This document shows, piece after piece, positions 24,601-39,600 of a stretch of DNA of 64,000 bases. The notes below the pieces were generated by a model that did not search any database, was not told the origin of the DNA, and saw only the letters and a list, made by a program, of their open reading frames with translations. Every line of letters starts with the position of its first letter. The first letter of the stretch is position 1. The translations under genes and the position numbers were made by a program. The stretch spans positions 62,001 to 126,000 of the forward strand of contig WBMZ01012197.1 of NCBI GenBank assembly GCA_013400975.1. The letters run 5' to 3'. This DNA comes from Atrichornis clamosus (Eukaryota > Chordata > Aves > Passeriformes > Menuridae).

Positions 24601-27600
24601 CAGTTTTGCATTGAGAGTTTAATACTGAAAGTGGAAGTAGTTTATGTCACTGACACAGTAATTAACTTGTCTAACTACTTATTCATTCTGAGTCATCTAA
24701 TTTTTAATTTTTAAAAATAAAAACGGTCCCTGTCATATCACTGCCTTATTGGGTCTCTGTCAGGACACTAAGAACAGAACTCATCCCATCTACTGTGTAC
24801 AAAGAGCTGGTGCTCTCTGCTGCTTTTACTTTGGTGTAACCTTTTCACCACATATTTGGAATTACTGATAAGACTGTGGTTTCAGGGGAATGTTAATCCA
24901 TATTGTCCTGGATCTACCAACTACTTAGAAGGTGGTACTGCACTTAGTGAAAGAAAAACACTTCAGGGGCTGCAATTTAATGGAAACCTTTCTTGAAAGG
25001 GAACTTCTATTTTTCCATTTGAAAAAGTAGTTTTCTGATCATGACTTATGTACTGGTTTCATTGCTAACGTTTCAAAATAATTTCCACATGGCTTCCTGC
25101 AACTATTTTTGCACAGGGTGTTTACTAGCAGATTAGGTGAGAGTTGAAGCAAAAAGCATAATACAGTGCTTTGAAACAACACACCCCTATAAATGTTTCC
25201 TCTTATATCCACCCCAACAGAACAAGTTGTGCTCGTTCTCCACCAAATTTATCAGAGTATCTTTTGCTGGTGAAACCACCAGAATGTAAAAGTGCACTGG
25301 CACATTCACCTCACAAATCGTTCATTGTTCTAAATTTGATTCAGCAGTAGTCAAATGGTCAAAGTTGAATTTTTAACAGTGCTTTTCTTATTCTATTTTT
25401 GCAGAAAGAATATTAAAATCCCTATTTAAAAAAATGTATATATAAAGACTATTAGCACTGTTTGGGGGTGAAACTCTCGTTTTCTACAAAGAGAATAATA
25501 ATTTAAAAATTCTCATTATCACATTTTTTCTCAGATCTAAGATTAAAACCATGGAATTTAAGAACTGTCTGAATTGTTAGCCAGTGTTGCTTGGATAGTT
25601 CTACAAAACTCAAAAGAGTTTATATAAATTTATACTGTCTGAAGGTGTTGTTCCATATACACTTCCAAAGTGTATTTCTAAGACTTGATCCAAAATAACA
25701 GGAAGACTGTATTTTGGATTCAATAGGCACACCAGTAATTTTCATCTCACTATTTTTTCCATCCTGTTTTGGGGATGAGGGATTTAAAAAGGCAGGAACA
25801 CACAGCTTATTTGTTGAAGGTAGATTACTATGTAATTTGGCTCATACAAAAAACACCCACGGTAGTAAAAAACGAGCATATTTGCTAAAGCTAAATTCCC
25901 CAAATCTCTGTGTAATGTAACAGCAATCTGTGGTTATGAGCTTTTGGACAAATCTGATCCTGGACCAATGGCTTATAAGTCACAGATCAACTTGGGGCAA
26001 ACCTCGTCCTCTATCACATTAAGGACCAGGCAGGGTTTTTTAATAGTAACTTTTCTTCTCGGTGTAACAGCACAACAGCTCATAGTGACCTCCAGCTCAA
26101 GGGTATTTTGTGGATACTTCACTCCCATCTATTACCTTGCAACAACCGTGTTAGTCTGAGAACTATTTTTAAGGCACTTGACTTATGAAAAAGAAAATTT
26201 AGCACATATTTGACCACGTTACACCGCTGTTTTTTCTTCTCACTGGCTTTCTACAAGGGAAATAAATGTATTTAGGAGAACAGTAGATAATAAAACAGTT
26301 ACATAGGTCTTGCCTGTCAGGGAATACTTTAAAGACACATCTGTGATGTGCAAAGAGATATCACATTAGTGATAAGTCAAACCTACCTATATAGAAAAAC
26401 ACCACTTTGGGTCCTAGAAACAACCATTTTGCATCATTGTATTAAAGCAAAAACCTCCAGGCCAGTAATGAGTAATGCCAGGTGCTGATTCTGACCCAGA
26501 GCTGATTGCCATACCATATATTCATGGTCTGGTTCTTCCTTGGGACGTGGCAGCCCCAGGACATCCGTATTTCAGTTCACCTCTTTTCCAATAAGAAGTC
26601 CTTAATAATTAACAAAACATAAATGGTTACGCCCAGAAATCTGTGATAAAAAGATACCTCTTCAGGTTTCACAAAAACATGTTAGTTGCATCAATCTTAC
26701 CTTTCAGTTGTTTATATCTTACTTGTAAACAGTCATGAAGGAGTGGTAACAAGGTTTTGTTCCTGTAAAGCACCACCCTTGTGAGAACGTCAACTGTAAG
26801 GAATAACAGCTCAGGCCTCACACATCTGTGTCAGGTCATAAATGTTTTATCTCAGCTTCAACAAGCAGGAGTCAGAAGTTCAGTGATTTACTCAAGGTCA
26901 CACAGGCAGCCTGACAGTGCTATGAGTCTCAGCTGTCCTTCTCATTGTCTTCCTACCAGATAAGCATTGAGAAATGCAGATATTGCACTCAGAAAGAACT
27001 ACCTATATAAAAGTCCATAAAGTAACAATACCTGGTGAGATAGCTGCCAAATAGGCATAATATATTAGCAGTAAATCTAGTAAATCTTATTTCTGTAATG
27101 TGTTAGCTGAAGAATTTATAAGGCAAACACTGATGGCTAGACAGAGCTTTTGAAAGGCTGATAATGAACACTAGTGAAAATGTAAAACCCTGTATGGGGA
27201 CAGAAAGGTATTTTATCCTAGAATTAACCTTTAAAATTACATGGCTGTGAAAATGGAGAACTTTTCCATTTTTTAGGAGATCTTTCCTAACTAGGAGCAA
27301 TGATTTAATTTCCTCTGCATGCAGGTGAATCAAAGGATTTTGTTATTGTGAGTTTCCAAAAAACTGCCAACGCATGTTAAAATAATACAGCTTTTCCTTC
27401 AAAATGTCATTAGCAACGGCAATAGTAAAGACTGAGATGTGTTGATATTGTTTTAATAATTTTGGAGCTGCAATAAAAACATATGAAATTAAACAGCAGA
27501 TACCAATCCACACAGGGGTCTTGGCAGAAGGAAGAGCCTGTGTCTTGGAAATCTTACTTGTCACACAGCAGCAAGCCCTATCACTACTGTATGTGGTGCA

Positions 27601-30600
27601 GAGTATGCTTGTTGTCACATTTGTCACCGATGCCTTGGGTTCCCATTTCCCCTCTTACCTTGACTGCGTAATTGTTGAGCGGATCTTTAGCGTACGAGGC
27701 GGGGTAGTAAACGGCATCGCCTGCCTCGCAGCACGGCTTGTCACTGGTGAGCCTGAAATCCGACCAGCTGTCCACCCCGAAGCGCAGCTGGTCCTTCTGC
27801 CCGGCCATGAACAAGTCTTCACATTTAAGTGCCAGCTTCTTCAGGGAATCAGCGTGAAGGCTGCGGATTTTACCCACCACCTCCTCTCTGTTTTCGATGC
27901 CTCGATAAAGTGCTTGTCTCTGCGGCTTCTGGACCCCTCGGCCCTGCCTGGCCTGCGAGAGGCGCCGCCCCGTCAGGGACTCCATGCTGTTGGAACAGCG
28001 CTCCTTAATACTGACAGTGGTTAGGCTGCAAACACTGTTGGTTGCTGAGGTGCTTGCCCTTAGCTTGTCTGTCGGCCTGTCCAAGGAGTCTCCCGACTCG
28101 TTGTCCAGTACCTTGAGCTCCAGACTGACTGAAGAGCAGGCACTGCTTGCTTCCCAGTTGGTGTCAATGTCGTAGGTGGGATTGGCCATGGTGCACAGGT
28201 TGTTCTCCAGAGCCTGTTTCTGGAGATCTCGGGGAGTCGGCTCTGTGTTAGCTCTCAAAATTGTTTTCTTTGGCAGTGGAGGTGGTGTTGGCTGCAAGTT
28301 GTTCACTGTCTCCTGGTCTGCCAGTCCTCCAAAGGCAATGGCATCATCCAGAGCTCCCTTTGGTTGCCTCGGCTGTTTTGGAGGGATCATGGCTGCCCTG
28401 GACTGTCCTGTGGAATAAGATAATAGTAATAGAAGATTAAAGTACTTTGCATGTGCTGCTCCTATTTGCACTCAAAGTTTAAGGCAAAAAAAAAAGTTGA
28501 CTAGGAGTGCCCCCAACATTTCAAAAAAGCCTAGATACATACAGGAAAAGATGAACTAACTAGAAAGTAAATGACCAAATCACATATCTATAATCATATC
28601 CAGCCAGTCTTGATTTGACCTTGACATATATATCAAAATCAATTTCAGTGCCTGCAGTGCTGCCTTTTTACATCCTATCGGATCAATGACAAAGGAGTGC
28701 AAGCAAAAACCAGACATCCAACCCAGTTTCACACTTTGGCCAAAGTCCACTTCCAGCAATTACACCCAGGCCCCTGTAATTCCTTCTGCAGTCAACTGAC
28801 TATAATATTATTCCTAACTTTCTATTCAAATGTGCTAAAATGAAGGGTGGATAATATTCTGTAAAGCAACTGGGAAATATGCTGGACAGGCTGAAAATCC
28901 TACTTCAGAATGGAACCCAGAAACCTTCAGACACAAATAACACAGTCTAGATACTGTGGTGTCATATCAGGAAGTCAGGATTGCCCCAGCAGATTCACAG
29001 TTGAAAACAATGAAGTTAAGCCTACTTTCACTGAAGTTGACAAGTGTGTTTCCCATCAGGAGTAGGACCATCTTTTGAGAGAAATATTTTTTACCCTGCA
29101 ATTTAAAACTCACACCCTCTCCCCCTGACTCTAACTTCTCTAATACATTTCCCTTCCTCACTTACCATGGGTACCCTTGTTGGGAATACCATGTTCAAGA
29201 GATAACCTGACCCACCTTCAGTCAAGAGATTCCAATCGGCAGGTTACATACACGGAAGCATGGAATTTCTAGTTTCAGACATTTGTGTGAATCCAGGGAA
29301 GATAAACTTCCTGTCATGTGTTTTGGATGCCTTTTTTAGAAGGCACTTATATTTTATAAGTGCCAGAGTCCTTGGAAATGCAGAATAAATAAATGACAAT
29401 AATATAATGGAGATAAAAACTAATAGACAATACAAATGACCAACTTGCTGCTCTGGGACAATTAAACCATTGTTACTCATATCAAAATAAGATCTTTCCA
29501 CTCTTAATAATCAACTGCTATTTTCAGAGAAATTATTTTATAAGCTTTCTACTACTTCTGGGAGTTTCACCGACTATCACGGTAGGATAGGAAGCCAACT
29601 TTAACAGTTGCAAAAAGCAGACATGAAATGGATCCTCTGAATAATTGCAGCTGAGCATCTTTTCTAATAAGGGAGCTGACACTATAACTATTTGATTATT
29701 TATAACATGCTGAATCATAAAATCATTTAGGCTGGAAAAGGCCTTTAAAAGATCATTGAGTCCAACTGTTAACCTAACACTGCCAAGCCCACCAAATCGT
29801 AGTAAAGGGAGGACTAAACTGGAATGCTGAACCAAACTGGAGGAATGTCAGATTCAGATCTGAATTACATCACTTCAATCCATATTGAATAATTATAACT
29901 TTGCAGAAAAGAAAAGAAAAAATATTAGCTATGAAAAGAAAAAATATTAGCTTTCTTTACATTTTAAGGTATGTTGATACAGTTTTAATGACTACTACAG
30001 AATCCAAGATTCACTTGGCCAGGATGTACAAAAACCTGGAACGCTGGGTTAGAATGCTGAAATACATTTCTGAATTTCAGAAGAGCAGAGAGGACTGTAT
30101 TTTCATAAGTATCCACAAACAGAACAGCCTTGCATCCTTCTTTTTTAACAATCATTCTCTTTTCAATCATTCCAAGGAGACAACATCACAAATCAAAGTT
30201 CTACCTCTAGCTTTTGTTTAAGCTCCAGAAACCCTCAGAAGAGCCTTTTGGATTTAATGATAAGCCTGGCTATTCCAATGTTTAAAAAAATGACTTCAGA
30301 GCAGGAAATTCTATCAACGTGGTACGTAGCTGATATTCAGGGAAGACCGCAAATCATTGTCAAGGTTGCTTAAAAGAATGTAACTTCTGAGGGACGCAGG
30401 AGACTCTACTGCTCCTTTGTATTGCAGCAAGTGTTTGCTGTGCTGCAGCATCTAACACTGGTGCCAGCTGGGCAGTACAGGACCTGTCAGGAAGGTGCCT
30501 TTTGCAGTGGTATGACTCCAAGTCAAAGACAGAGTTGATGTCCGCATGCCAGACACACTTCCAGACGCCAGAGCCTTTTGCTTAATCCTGAGACAAGTTC

Positions 30601-33600
30601 GTTTCTACATCCAATTTTCTTCCTCATCCAAACACATGTCCTCTTCCACAACTGCTCACTCTTACAAAATCTGTGACCTATGTACTTCTCCTCAGCAACA
30701 CTGTGTGTTAAAGATCACTTGCCTGTTTTCTCATCCTCACCCCCTTCCCCACTCTGCTCTGACAGCCTGGCTGTGGGGTTTGAGACAGACACAACTGCAG
30801 GAGGCAGTTTGCTAACGTGCCTTGCTGGGAGGACTTGCTAACCCAGGGATGCACAGGGGCTAGAGGGAGACAAATTAGAGCAAGATGCACATCCCGAGCA
30901 GCAGCAGCAGAAGCCCTCTCCAAGAAAGGTAAGATTTGTAACAGTGTTACTGCTCCACTCTCTTATTTTCGGTCTGCTTTAATGGCCCCGTCCTCCAACA
31001 GCCATTCACACAGAGGAGTGTGCTGAGACTGCAACCAGTGTTGCTTTTGCATAGCTTCTGGCACTGTGACATCCAAACAGAACAGGAGAAGGTTTTCATA
31101 ACCAGAAGTTGTTTTTTCAAATGTCTGGAAGGGGGTGGCAGGATCCAGAGAACTGAATGTACAAGTCATTCTGTAGTTACTGTTTCAAGTATTCTCAGCT
31201 GAGAAAAATTAGTTTGTAAAACATGCCATGTTACAGTGTACTTTCTTCCCACAAGTTTTCCATATTGAAATCTAACCATCTATATTATACAGTTGAAAAG
31301 TTTCAGGTCTGCACTGTTTCTATGCTGAGTTCTTAATACTGTACATTTCTTTCATACCCACTGGGCTGGTTTTTCCAGCGCAGCTCTCCCCAAGTATGGC
31401 AGGAAACGGTTTTATAAATTCATTGTCTTCGTTGAAGGCACAGGAATGTCCTTTTGCATAGAAGTACTGGCAGAGCAATTATTTCTTTTTCTTGCCTATC
31501 CTTTCCTTCTCCCTTTGCATGCTTAAAACCATTGTTCCCTAACCTACTGCACAGACTCTCCAACACTGCAAGGTTCAGCCTGAGCCACACTCTTGGGAGG
31601 CAAATGAAAAGGAGGAACAGGCACAATGTTAGGCTACCACTTAGATCTTTGAAGTGGATTCCAGACTGCTCAATGACAGAAAAAATTTAACTCTTAACAG
31701 AGAGAAGATTTCTAGAGAGCTTTAAATAATTTTACAGCTGAATAAGATCTTCCATTATTGAATCTTACTATACCATTTAAATATTAATGTGTAAGTCTCC
31801 AGGTACCATGCAGAGGTCTGAAACTCTAAAAGACCTCTGAGAAAGGCATTTAAATTTTATTTTTCTGGGTAACTGATTTATCATCAGACTTTGCATTGCA
31901 GCCTATTTCTGTTAGCTGCTGAAACTATCAAATCTGACATCCCTCCTTAATAAACACTTATCCTGACTGATAAAAATAACAAACCATGGAAAGAAAACCC
32001 CAAATGCATCAAATACCTTCCAACCACTGCAAAAGCTACCAGCATACTTAACAGCCCCAATTCCAATAAATGCTGTCCATGTACACCACTTTTATAAAAT
32101 TGTCCTGTACACAGATTTCCATGAAATCCTGCATTATACTCAGTTGATTACACACTGATTGTTAATTTAATAGATAAAAATCTTACCAGAATGTAACAGA
32201 AAGGAAAGCTAACATTTGTTAAGTAACATTGGTGATGCACTTCCAGTGTCTCAGCAATAATTTGAGACTGGGCACAGGTCTCTAATAAGATGCAGGTGTG
32301 AGAAGCTTCACCTTCTTTGCTTGGTGATTTGTCAGGTCTTGCTGCTCACCCTCCATTACACCATGTTAAAGATATTACCGTGCTCATTATATATTATACA
32401 AAATGCACCAGACTGATGCTGTAATCACTGTCTGACACTGAACTGTCAGTTTTAGTCAACAATGATCTCACTACCTTCTTTACAGCCTAGCTAAAGCACA
32501 TTGCCCTGGTCTAACTTACTGATTGAGGCAATGCCCCATGGCAGATGCTGTGATGATGGGTTTTTTTTTCCCCATGTCAGCAATCACAAAACCTAGAAAC
32601 TTAGCCTCCTTTTTTTCACATTTCTTTAGGTATAAAGAGAAAAATAGCTGATAGTGATACAACCTATTCTTTTTTCAGTGACAGAAATACTATCCTGAGT
32701 AAATTGAGAATACCTTAATCTACTTACAGCGATGCAAATTCAATTAAGTCAATTTCTCCAACAAATTCAGGCAAAGACAGAACAACTTAAAGATTTATAA
32801 AGAAAAGGCTTTTAATTATCTGGTCTATTGTCTTCCTTATCATCAGCTACAGGGTTTACCTGAATTAACTTCTGCTACAATAAAGGAACCCCTTACAAAA
32901 GAAACATCCAGGCCCTACCTCACACATTTGAACATTTGTTTCTGCATCTCAATTCTAGTGGCAGCTGCTGGATTTTGTTACATCAGCCGATACCAGAGGT
33001 ATCCCTCATCACAGTTCTGTTGATCGCATGAGCACCCATACCATCATCAACCCAGACTCTTGCTTTGACAAGCTAAACAAATTCAGCTTCTGAATTAGTC
33101 CCTATGAAGTGCCTGCCACAATACCAGGCACTTGCAAAGCTTTTCCTTACAGCCTGTACAATTTTTAAAACATTCTCCTTAAACTGTGGGCACCAAGGCT
33201 TGACTATGACCAAAGCAGTGGCAGGAGTAAAATGAGATATACAGAACTTTTCCTCCTATTGAAGTTTTCTCCTCCTGATACAGTCAGGAACATACTTTAT
33301 CCTATCTTCATAGTGGGACCTCATAAATGCTCCAACTCTTTTATGCTATATCTGATTCTCAGAGAAGAATCTTCGTTTTGTAAGGCTTATCTCTTGGAAG
33401 GCCAAACCAAATATATTTGAGGGCAGCACCTGATATAAACTACTGCCTGACTGCAGATGACAGCTTAGCAGGGCTTGAAATTACTTCTGTTCATGACATT
33501 TCATGTGACATGTCAGAACTGAAGATTAGACATTTATAAAAGTAGAGACATATTATCTGCTTTTTAATAAAAAACATAGAATATGTATTAGATTAATATT

Positions 33601-36600
33601 AGAAGTGAATATTGTGTGTTATGCTGCAAATTGAGAAGTTCACATGATGTATTTTACAAACTACAAATTGCACCATGTAGCTCTAATTGCAGCTGAAGCA
33701 AGAGTCAAATGTGATGTAACTTCTCCTTTCTTCCAGTTTCACATACCAGTATTTGTTAATTCTACAAAAGGTAAGATTTTGCTGCCTAGGTGATGCAAGA
33801 TGTGAAAACAAGTAGGAATTATTCTTCGTCCCTACCTAAAAATCTCTCAGTTGCCATCTGAATTGGAAAGTGAGGTTGCTTGAATAAAGCAGAAAGCCTT
33901 TGAAGGGCAGCCAGGGAGCTCAGGGCCATTTAGGGAAGCATTGCTCCTACCAACAGGCAGCTCTCCCAGCCAGACCCAGGCAAGCCCTAAAGCTAACTTA
34001 ACTCTTTCATACCTAAAGTTTACTTTAGAGACAGCAAAGCCAAGTGACCCAAGGATGAGGAGAAACCTTTTAATAAGATGCTAAGGGGGTCACTTTTATA
34101 TGGTTTTAAGAAGGAACAAACTTGGGAACAGGCCAGGACTGATGCAAGGGATCACCACATTTGCTTAGGTTGGAAGGGATCTCTTGAGATGGTCAGACAG
34201 GGTCAGCTGGAGCAGGATGTCCAGGATCACGTCCAGTCGTGTTGTGAGTGTCTCCACAGATGGAGATTCCATAACTTCTCTGGGCAACCTGTTCCAGTGT
34301 TTAATGGTATTTTGCTGCATGGGATAAACATGCTACAAGTAGTTCTGATGTAGGTAGATCTGCTGCCCGGATTCTCTCTGTAATGTAGTTATCTTCTCAA
34401 CACAGAAAATACAGATATAGGTATAGATCTCACTAAATTGAAAATAATTTATTAGACCCTTGAGTAATTCACCACAAAACTATACATTTTGATTTTCCTC
34501 CTTAGAGGAAGAGTTTCTGGGTAGATGTTAGCATCACTCTTGGATAGGATATTTTTCCTCTTTATGCTTTATAAAAAATACCTAATTAATGTTTTAATAG
34601 CAGGATATACTATGAGCTTGCCACTAATTCACATTTAAGCAAAATATGCAACACTATCTCTGTATGTCTAAGGAATGTATGCACCTGAGGGTTTAAAGTT
34701 TAGTCCTTGATCCCTGAAACCTGTGTGGACATGCCAAACCCTCTGTACTCCTGAGCCAGCTCAACACAATCAGTTTACTCCTGGCCAAAAGCTTAATAAG
34801 TTGGTGTGTTTACAGGATTGGGGTGTTACTGAAAAACATGTATTCAGATATCCTGGAATGTAAATAAAGGAGAGATTTTGTTCTAGAAAATCTGGCTGTA
34901 GGTACCCCTGAATTCACAGTACTTCAAATCAAAATGCTTCAGAAAATTAGGGTGATAATACTGATACTCTACATCAGAAGATGCTTATTTGTCTTGCTTC
35001 CTTATCTTCCAGAGAAGCCCTGCATCCACGTATCTTTTTAATGAGTCAGGAATTCAGTTATTGTTGAATAGTACCTTCAGGACATTCATATCTTACTGGG
35101 AAGGAGCAAAAGTAAACTCTCAGACTAGGATATGAAAAGTTTCAGCCAACAGAAGATGGTTACAAATTTTAGCAGTTATTAACGCTCTAAAATAAAAAGT
35201 CAGTATGGAAAAATATTGAAGTCTACTTATTGCTTCTAAAGAAATTAGGTCATTTGCTCTATATTGTAAACCTCTCTGACAAATATTCCTCCAAATAGAT
35301 AAAACAATGTTTCTTTTAAAATCATATAAGCTGCTTATCACTTAAGGGCAATTAAAAGACTGTTTTAAATTATAGGAAAACAGACCTTTGAGTCTGTTGA
35401 ATATCTTTATTTTCTAAAAAATAAGCATGAAAAACTTAGTCTTTAAAAGCTATCCTTATGAAGATGCATTGCACTGTTCAGAAGAAAAGGTTCTTCATAC
35501 CTTGGAAAGGTATCCAAAATCTGACCCAATTTCTGTGTTCCTCTGCAAGAGCACACTCACCTAAATTGCTGTATGTAGCACTGCAGGTGTTTAAGTCAGG
35601 AGAACTTGGAGCTTCTTCTTTTTCTTCCTCCCCGGATGGAAGACGCACAGATGACACCGGGATGACCGAGGCGCTGCCCCCATTGTCCTGCTTCACAAAC
35701 ACGGCTCTGGGGACACGGGGGGACAACTCCTCCAGGGTGGTGTCATCGGGCACTTGACTGAAACAAACACAACCACATCACCTGGCGACCCAAGCTGGGT
35801 ACTGGATCCTACTGGCTGAAGTGCCAGGTTAGGCATTAAGTGTCGTCAGGAAAGGGAATGAATGGGTAAAGAAGTAAGTTCTTTCGCCCTCCTTTTTTAA
35901 GAACAGTTTTCTACAGCTTTTATTTTCCTTAATGACAAGAGGCCACTTGTGACTGAAATAGTAACATGCTAGTTACTATTACAATGATTATAATAGTAAA
36001 TATAATATAATAGTTCATGCCTTTGATAGAAAAGGTACAATAAAACGTTTTACAGCTTGACTACCATCAACACCCATGCTCATCTATATGCAGTCATGAT
36101 TCTGGGTAAAGTGTGTGACTCAGGACAGCAGCAGAGTTTAAGGTGCTTTTTACCAATCAGAACAACTGTGCTTTAACCAAAGATAATAAGGTATAGCAAG
36201 GGAGATTAAGTCTCAATAAATGCATAAAAAATGAATTCTACATTTCCATATACTGGTAGGATTTTGGCAACTGACGTTCTGGGAAACAGACCTCATTTAG
36301 GCCACTAATCCATTTCCCATATAAAATTCTCCACCATTAAAATCCATCTGCATTAGGCCAACTGCAAAAGGCACTGAAGACATTCCTCTGTGCCTGTTCT
36401 TAGCTATGAAGTTTTAATCAAACTGTGATGACTTATAGCACAAAACTATGAAAATTGTGCATTCAATTGGTTTCCATGGATGTATTTATTGCGGTATAAT
36501 TTAAAAATTATGCATTATATGTATGAAAAAATGTCGAGATTTAATAAAAACCCACAATCCTACTGAAAATATAGCAGCAATTATCAATAATATGCCACAA

Positions 36601-39600
36601 AAACATGTCAGAGTAAAAATATTTTCATGCCTTTATGTTCTCTCACTCGCAGAAACAAATACTCATTACAGGCCAAATCTCAAGAGCATATGCGCTGTTC
36701 ACTAGTTCTCATTACTACAGCCTGATCAAATACAACAGCAGGAATTTTAACTACTTGTGACTTCCATTAGGGAGAGGAGTAACACACTTCCATCAAAAAA
36801 TGATCACCACATCATGTAACTCTACAGATACTTATTTTTTGTGCTAAAGATTTAAAACCTTCACAAAGAGTTAACATAAATTATAGGCATATGTCTATGG
36901 CAAAGCCAAAATCCTGGAAATCATGGTACACAATCTTGTAGCAATCCCCGAGTACAAGGATTAAAACATGCCAGTGCTCTGCATGACAAGACCCAGGGCG
37001 GTGCAGTGTGCACATGCTGTTTCTGCTCAGACTCATGAATTTTAACTGCAGGCTGACACAAACCAAACTCATTAGAACTTGTTAGTAAAAGAGAAAAAAT
37101 GGCATAAGTTCAAAAAGATGTAATCTTTAATCAGCGTAACATTTTTTGTTCAATTTTAGTACCATGCATAGGAATGGTGTGAAGAACATTCCATGTGCCA
37201 TAAATATATCCACATTAAAGAGTTAACCTATTGTAATTTCAGAATAAAGCAGACATAAAATTAAAGCATTAACAAGGCTCTCAAGATAATTTAACTAAGG
37301 ACTTATAGTTGCTGTAAATAATATACATACCTGCATTCCTCAACAGGAATGTTTTCTTTAAGAAGAAATAGGTTCTACTAGCTTTGCAGTTCTGTCATTG
37401 CCACAAACCAGGAATTATCACATCTCAAAGTAACTTTTTAGTACCACTTGGTGAGGTAAGAACATACTCATTCTCCAAACCAGACACATGCAAGCACATA
37501 CACTAAACCTAAGTTCAGAAGCATTTTGCCAAAGTAAACCAACAGCTAGAAAGGAAGAAAGAAAAAAATACCAACTCACCCACTGTACTCACTCACACAA
37601 TTCCCCATTAAAGGAAATTCTTTCAGGGCCTTCTTGAGTCTTTTAATCATGTCTTGAAACTCTGGCGAGCCATTGATTCCACAGTGTTCTGGTGTGCTAC
37701 AAGTTGTGCAAGCTGTGAGCAAGAGGGCTGAACTCTGCACAGAGTGATACACCTACTGCACCTTAGTGTTTACCTTCGGGGGCTGGGCCCTGCCAAGGCC
37801 CCAGGAAGCCAGGCAGATCCAGCCCTGCCTTCTTAACTCTTCCACTGCCTCCCCGCAGGGAATACAGGGCACAGGCTGCTGCATCACTGCTTTGGAATGA
37901 TGGCTATGGCCTTAGTCATGGCTATTACTGACGGAAAAGCACGTTCAAGCCTAAGAGGAGTTTTAAGAACTAACACTAACCCACTGTTAAAAGTAAGAGA
38001 GTATCTCAAATCTGCATTCCGTGCCTCAAAAGAATACATTTTAAACCACAGCAATTAGGAGTCAGGTCATGAAATCCGTGGGGAAAAGTTTCCCAGTATC
38101 TTCACAACGAGGACAGAGAGATCAAGCTTATGTACACAGTGCAAATTCCAACCCCTTCATCGGCGCTGGCAGGACACAGGAGAAACAAAAGGAAACCATC
38201 CTTGCTCAGGGAGATACAAGGACCAAATCCCCAGTTGCTTCATGAACTAAACAGTTAAAACAACCAGTTTTTGAGGAAAGACGAGCAGCTGATAAACAAG
38301 CAGTTCTCTGAGATTAGAACCATTAAAGCCTCATTTTGTATAACTTTCTATCTGCTAGTTGGTAGCAAGTGATACTTAAAGCTATCTCCTTATTTGGGCT
38401 ATTTATAGATATTTTGCCATGATGGATTCTTTGATGCCTTGCATAAGAGCATATATTTAGCTTCTGCCATAGTGGGTGCAGACTCCTCTGTCCGAGTCTT
38501 TTTCTCTTCTCTTTTATATTTCAAAAACGAACTTTATAGACATGAATTATCTTAGAGAACTCTGCTCCTCGGGCACAAGTGGTTGAAACTAAACAACTAT
38601 TCAGCTAGTGGAGGGAGCTGCCCTCTGCATGCAGAGAACATGTTTGTTTTCCTAAGAAGCTGAGATTACGTGGAGCAAAAAAACTTGCCATAAAAATGAC
38701 TGTCCTTCAGATAACACCCCACTGAATTCAAATACTTGTCATTCACATGTGCACAAGCTCAAAACTGTTTTAAAAGTGTTATTTTTCTGCAGAGACAAAT
38801 GCCTCCAACTCTTCCCTCAGGCTCTCCTCCGTGACAGTTTTTGGAGAATAGCCAAAAGATGATGTGGTCTAACTTGCCTTGGTCTTTTGGGAACAGCAGA
38901 ATCCCAAAAGCTGCCTGTGTAGCGTGTTAATTTTGGTCAGGACGCTGGAATCACAGCTATTGTGTGACCTGTGTTCTCCTCCATTCACAGCACGCCTGCT
39001 CAATTAGAGTGATTAATAAACAGCAATGAATATGAGGGAGATAAAGTGGAATGCTTATAAGAAGTGATTGTGAGAGTGTATTCCTGAATTAGGGTCAGAT
39101 CCAGAGGTCAAGCTGAGGGAGCACATAAATCCCAATGGCAGAAATTAGTGACAGAAACAGAGAAAAGCTGGTGTGGCCTTAGAGCCAGCAGAGACTCTGA
39201 TCTCCTCCCCGAGTGGACACCAACACAGCAGCGATCAATGGCAGCCGTACAGTTGGAGATGACAAGGAAGATGACTTGGTTTTACACAGACAAAAATCCA
39301 ACTGTGTAATTTGTAGATATATTTGTTTCAAAGAGAGTGCTCTGAGATGCCCTCAGGCCCTACACTTTTAAGTTAATAAAGCCAATATAAAGCCTAAAAT
39401 GACTGAATAATGCTTGAGGAAAAATGCAGAGGTTAATGGCTGCAGAGAGGTCAGAGGCCACCTTATCCAGGAAGTTCTCCTCAGAACACAGACCACTTTA
39501 TTCCTGCAAAACACTGAGCAGGAAAAACCAGTGCCCAGGTTTCAATCGGAGTGCACTATGGATACAGAAAACATTCCAGTGGCTCCTGCAGTTCAGTCCC

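Larger units (their letters stand above)
28408..35560 (-). other. PEAK1: PEAK1 intron between coding exons 2 and 3
   Basis: This is about 7.2 kb, phase 1, with donor gtgagt and acceptor attccacag. It contains two CR1 fragments (29712-29806 and 34165-34330) and a 22-bp-period tandem duplication (29911-29952). No additional exon was recognised. Confidence 0.85.
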
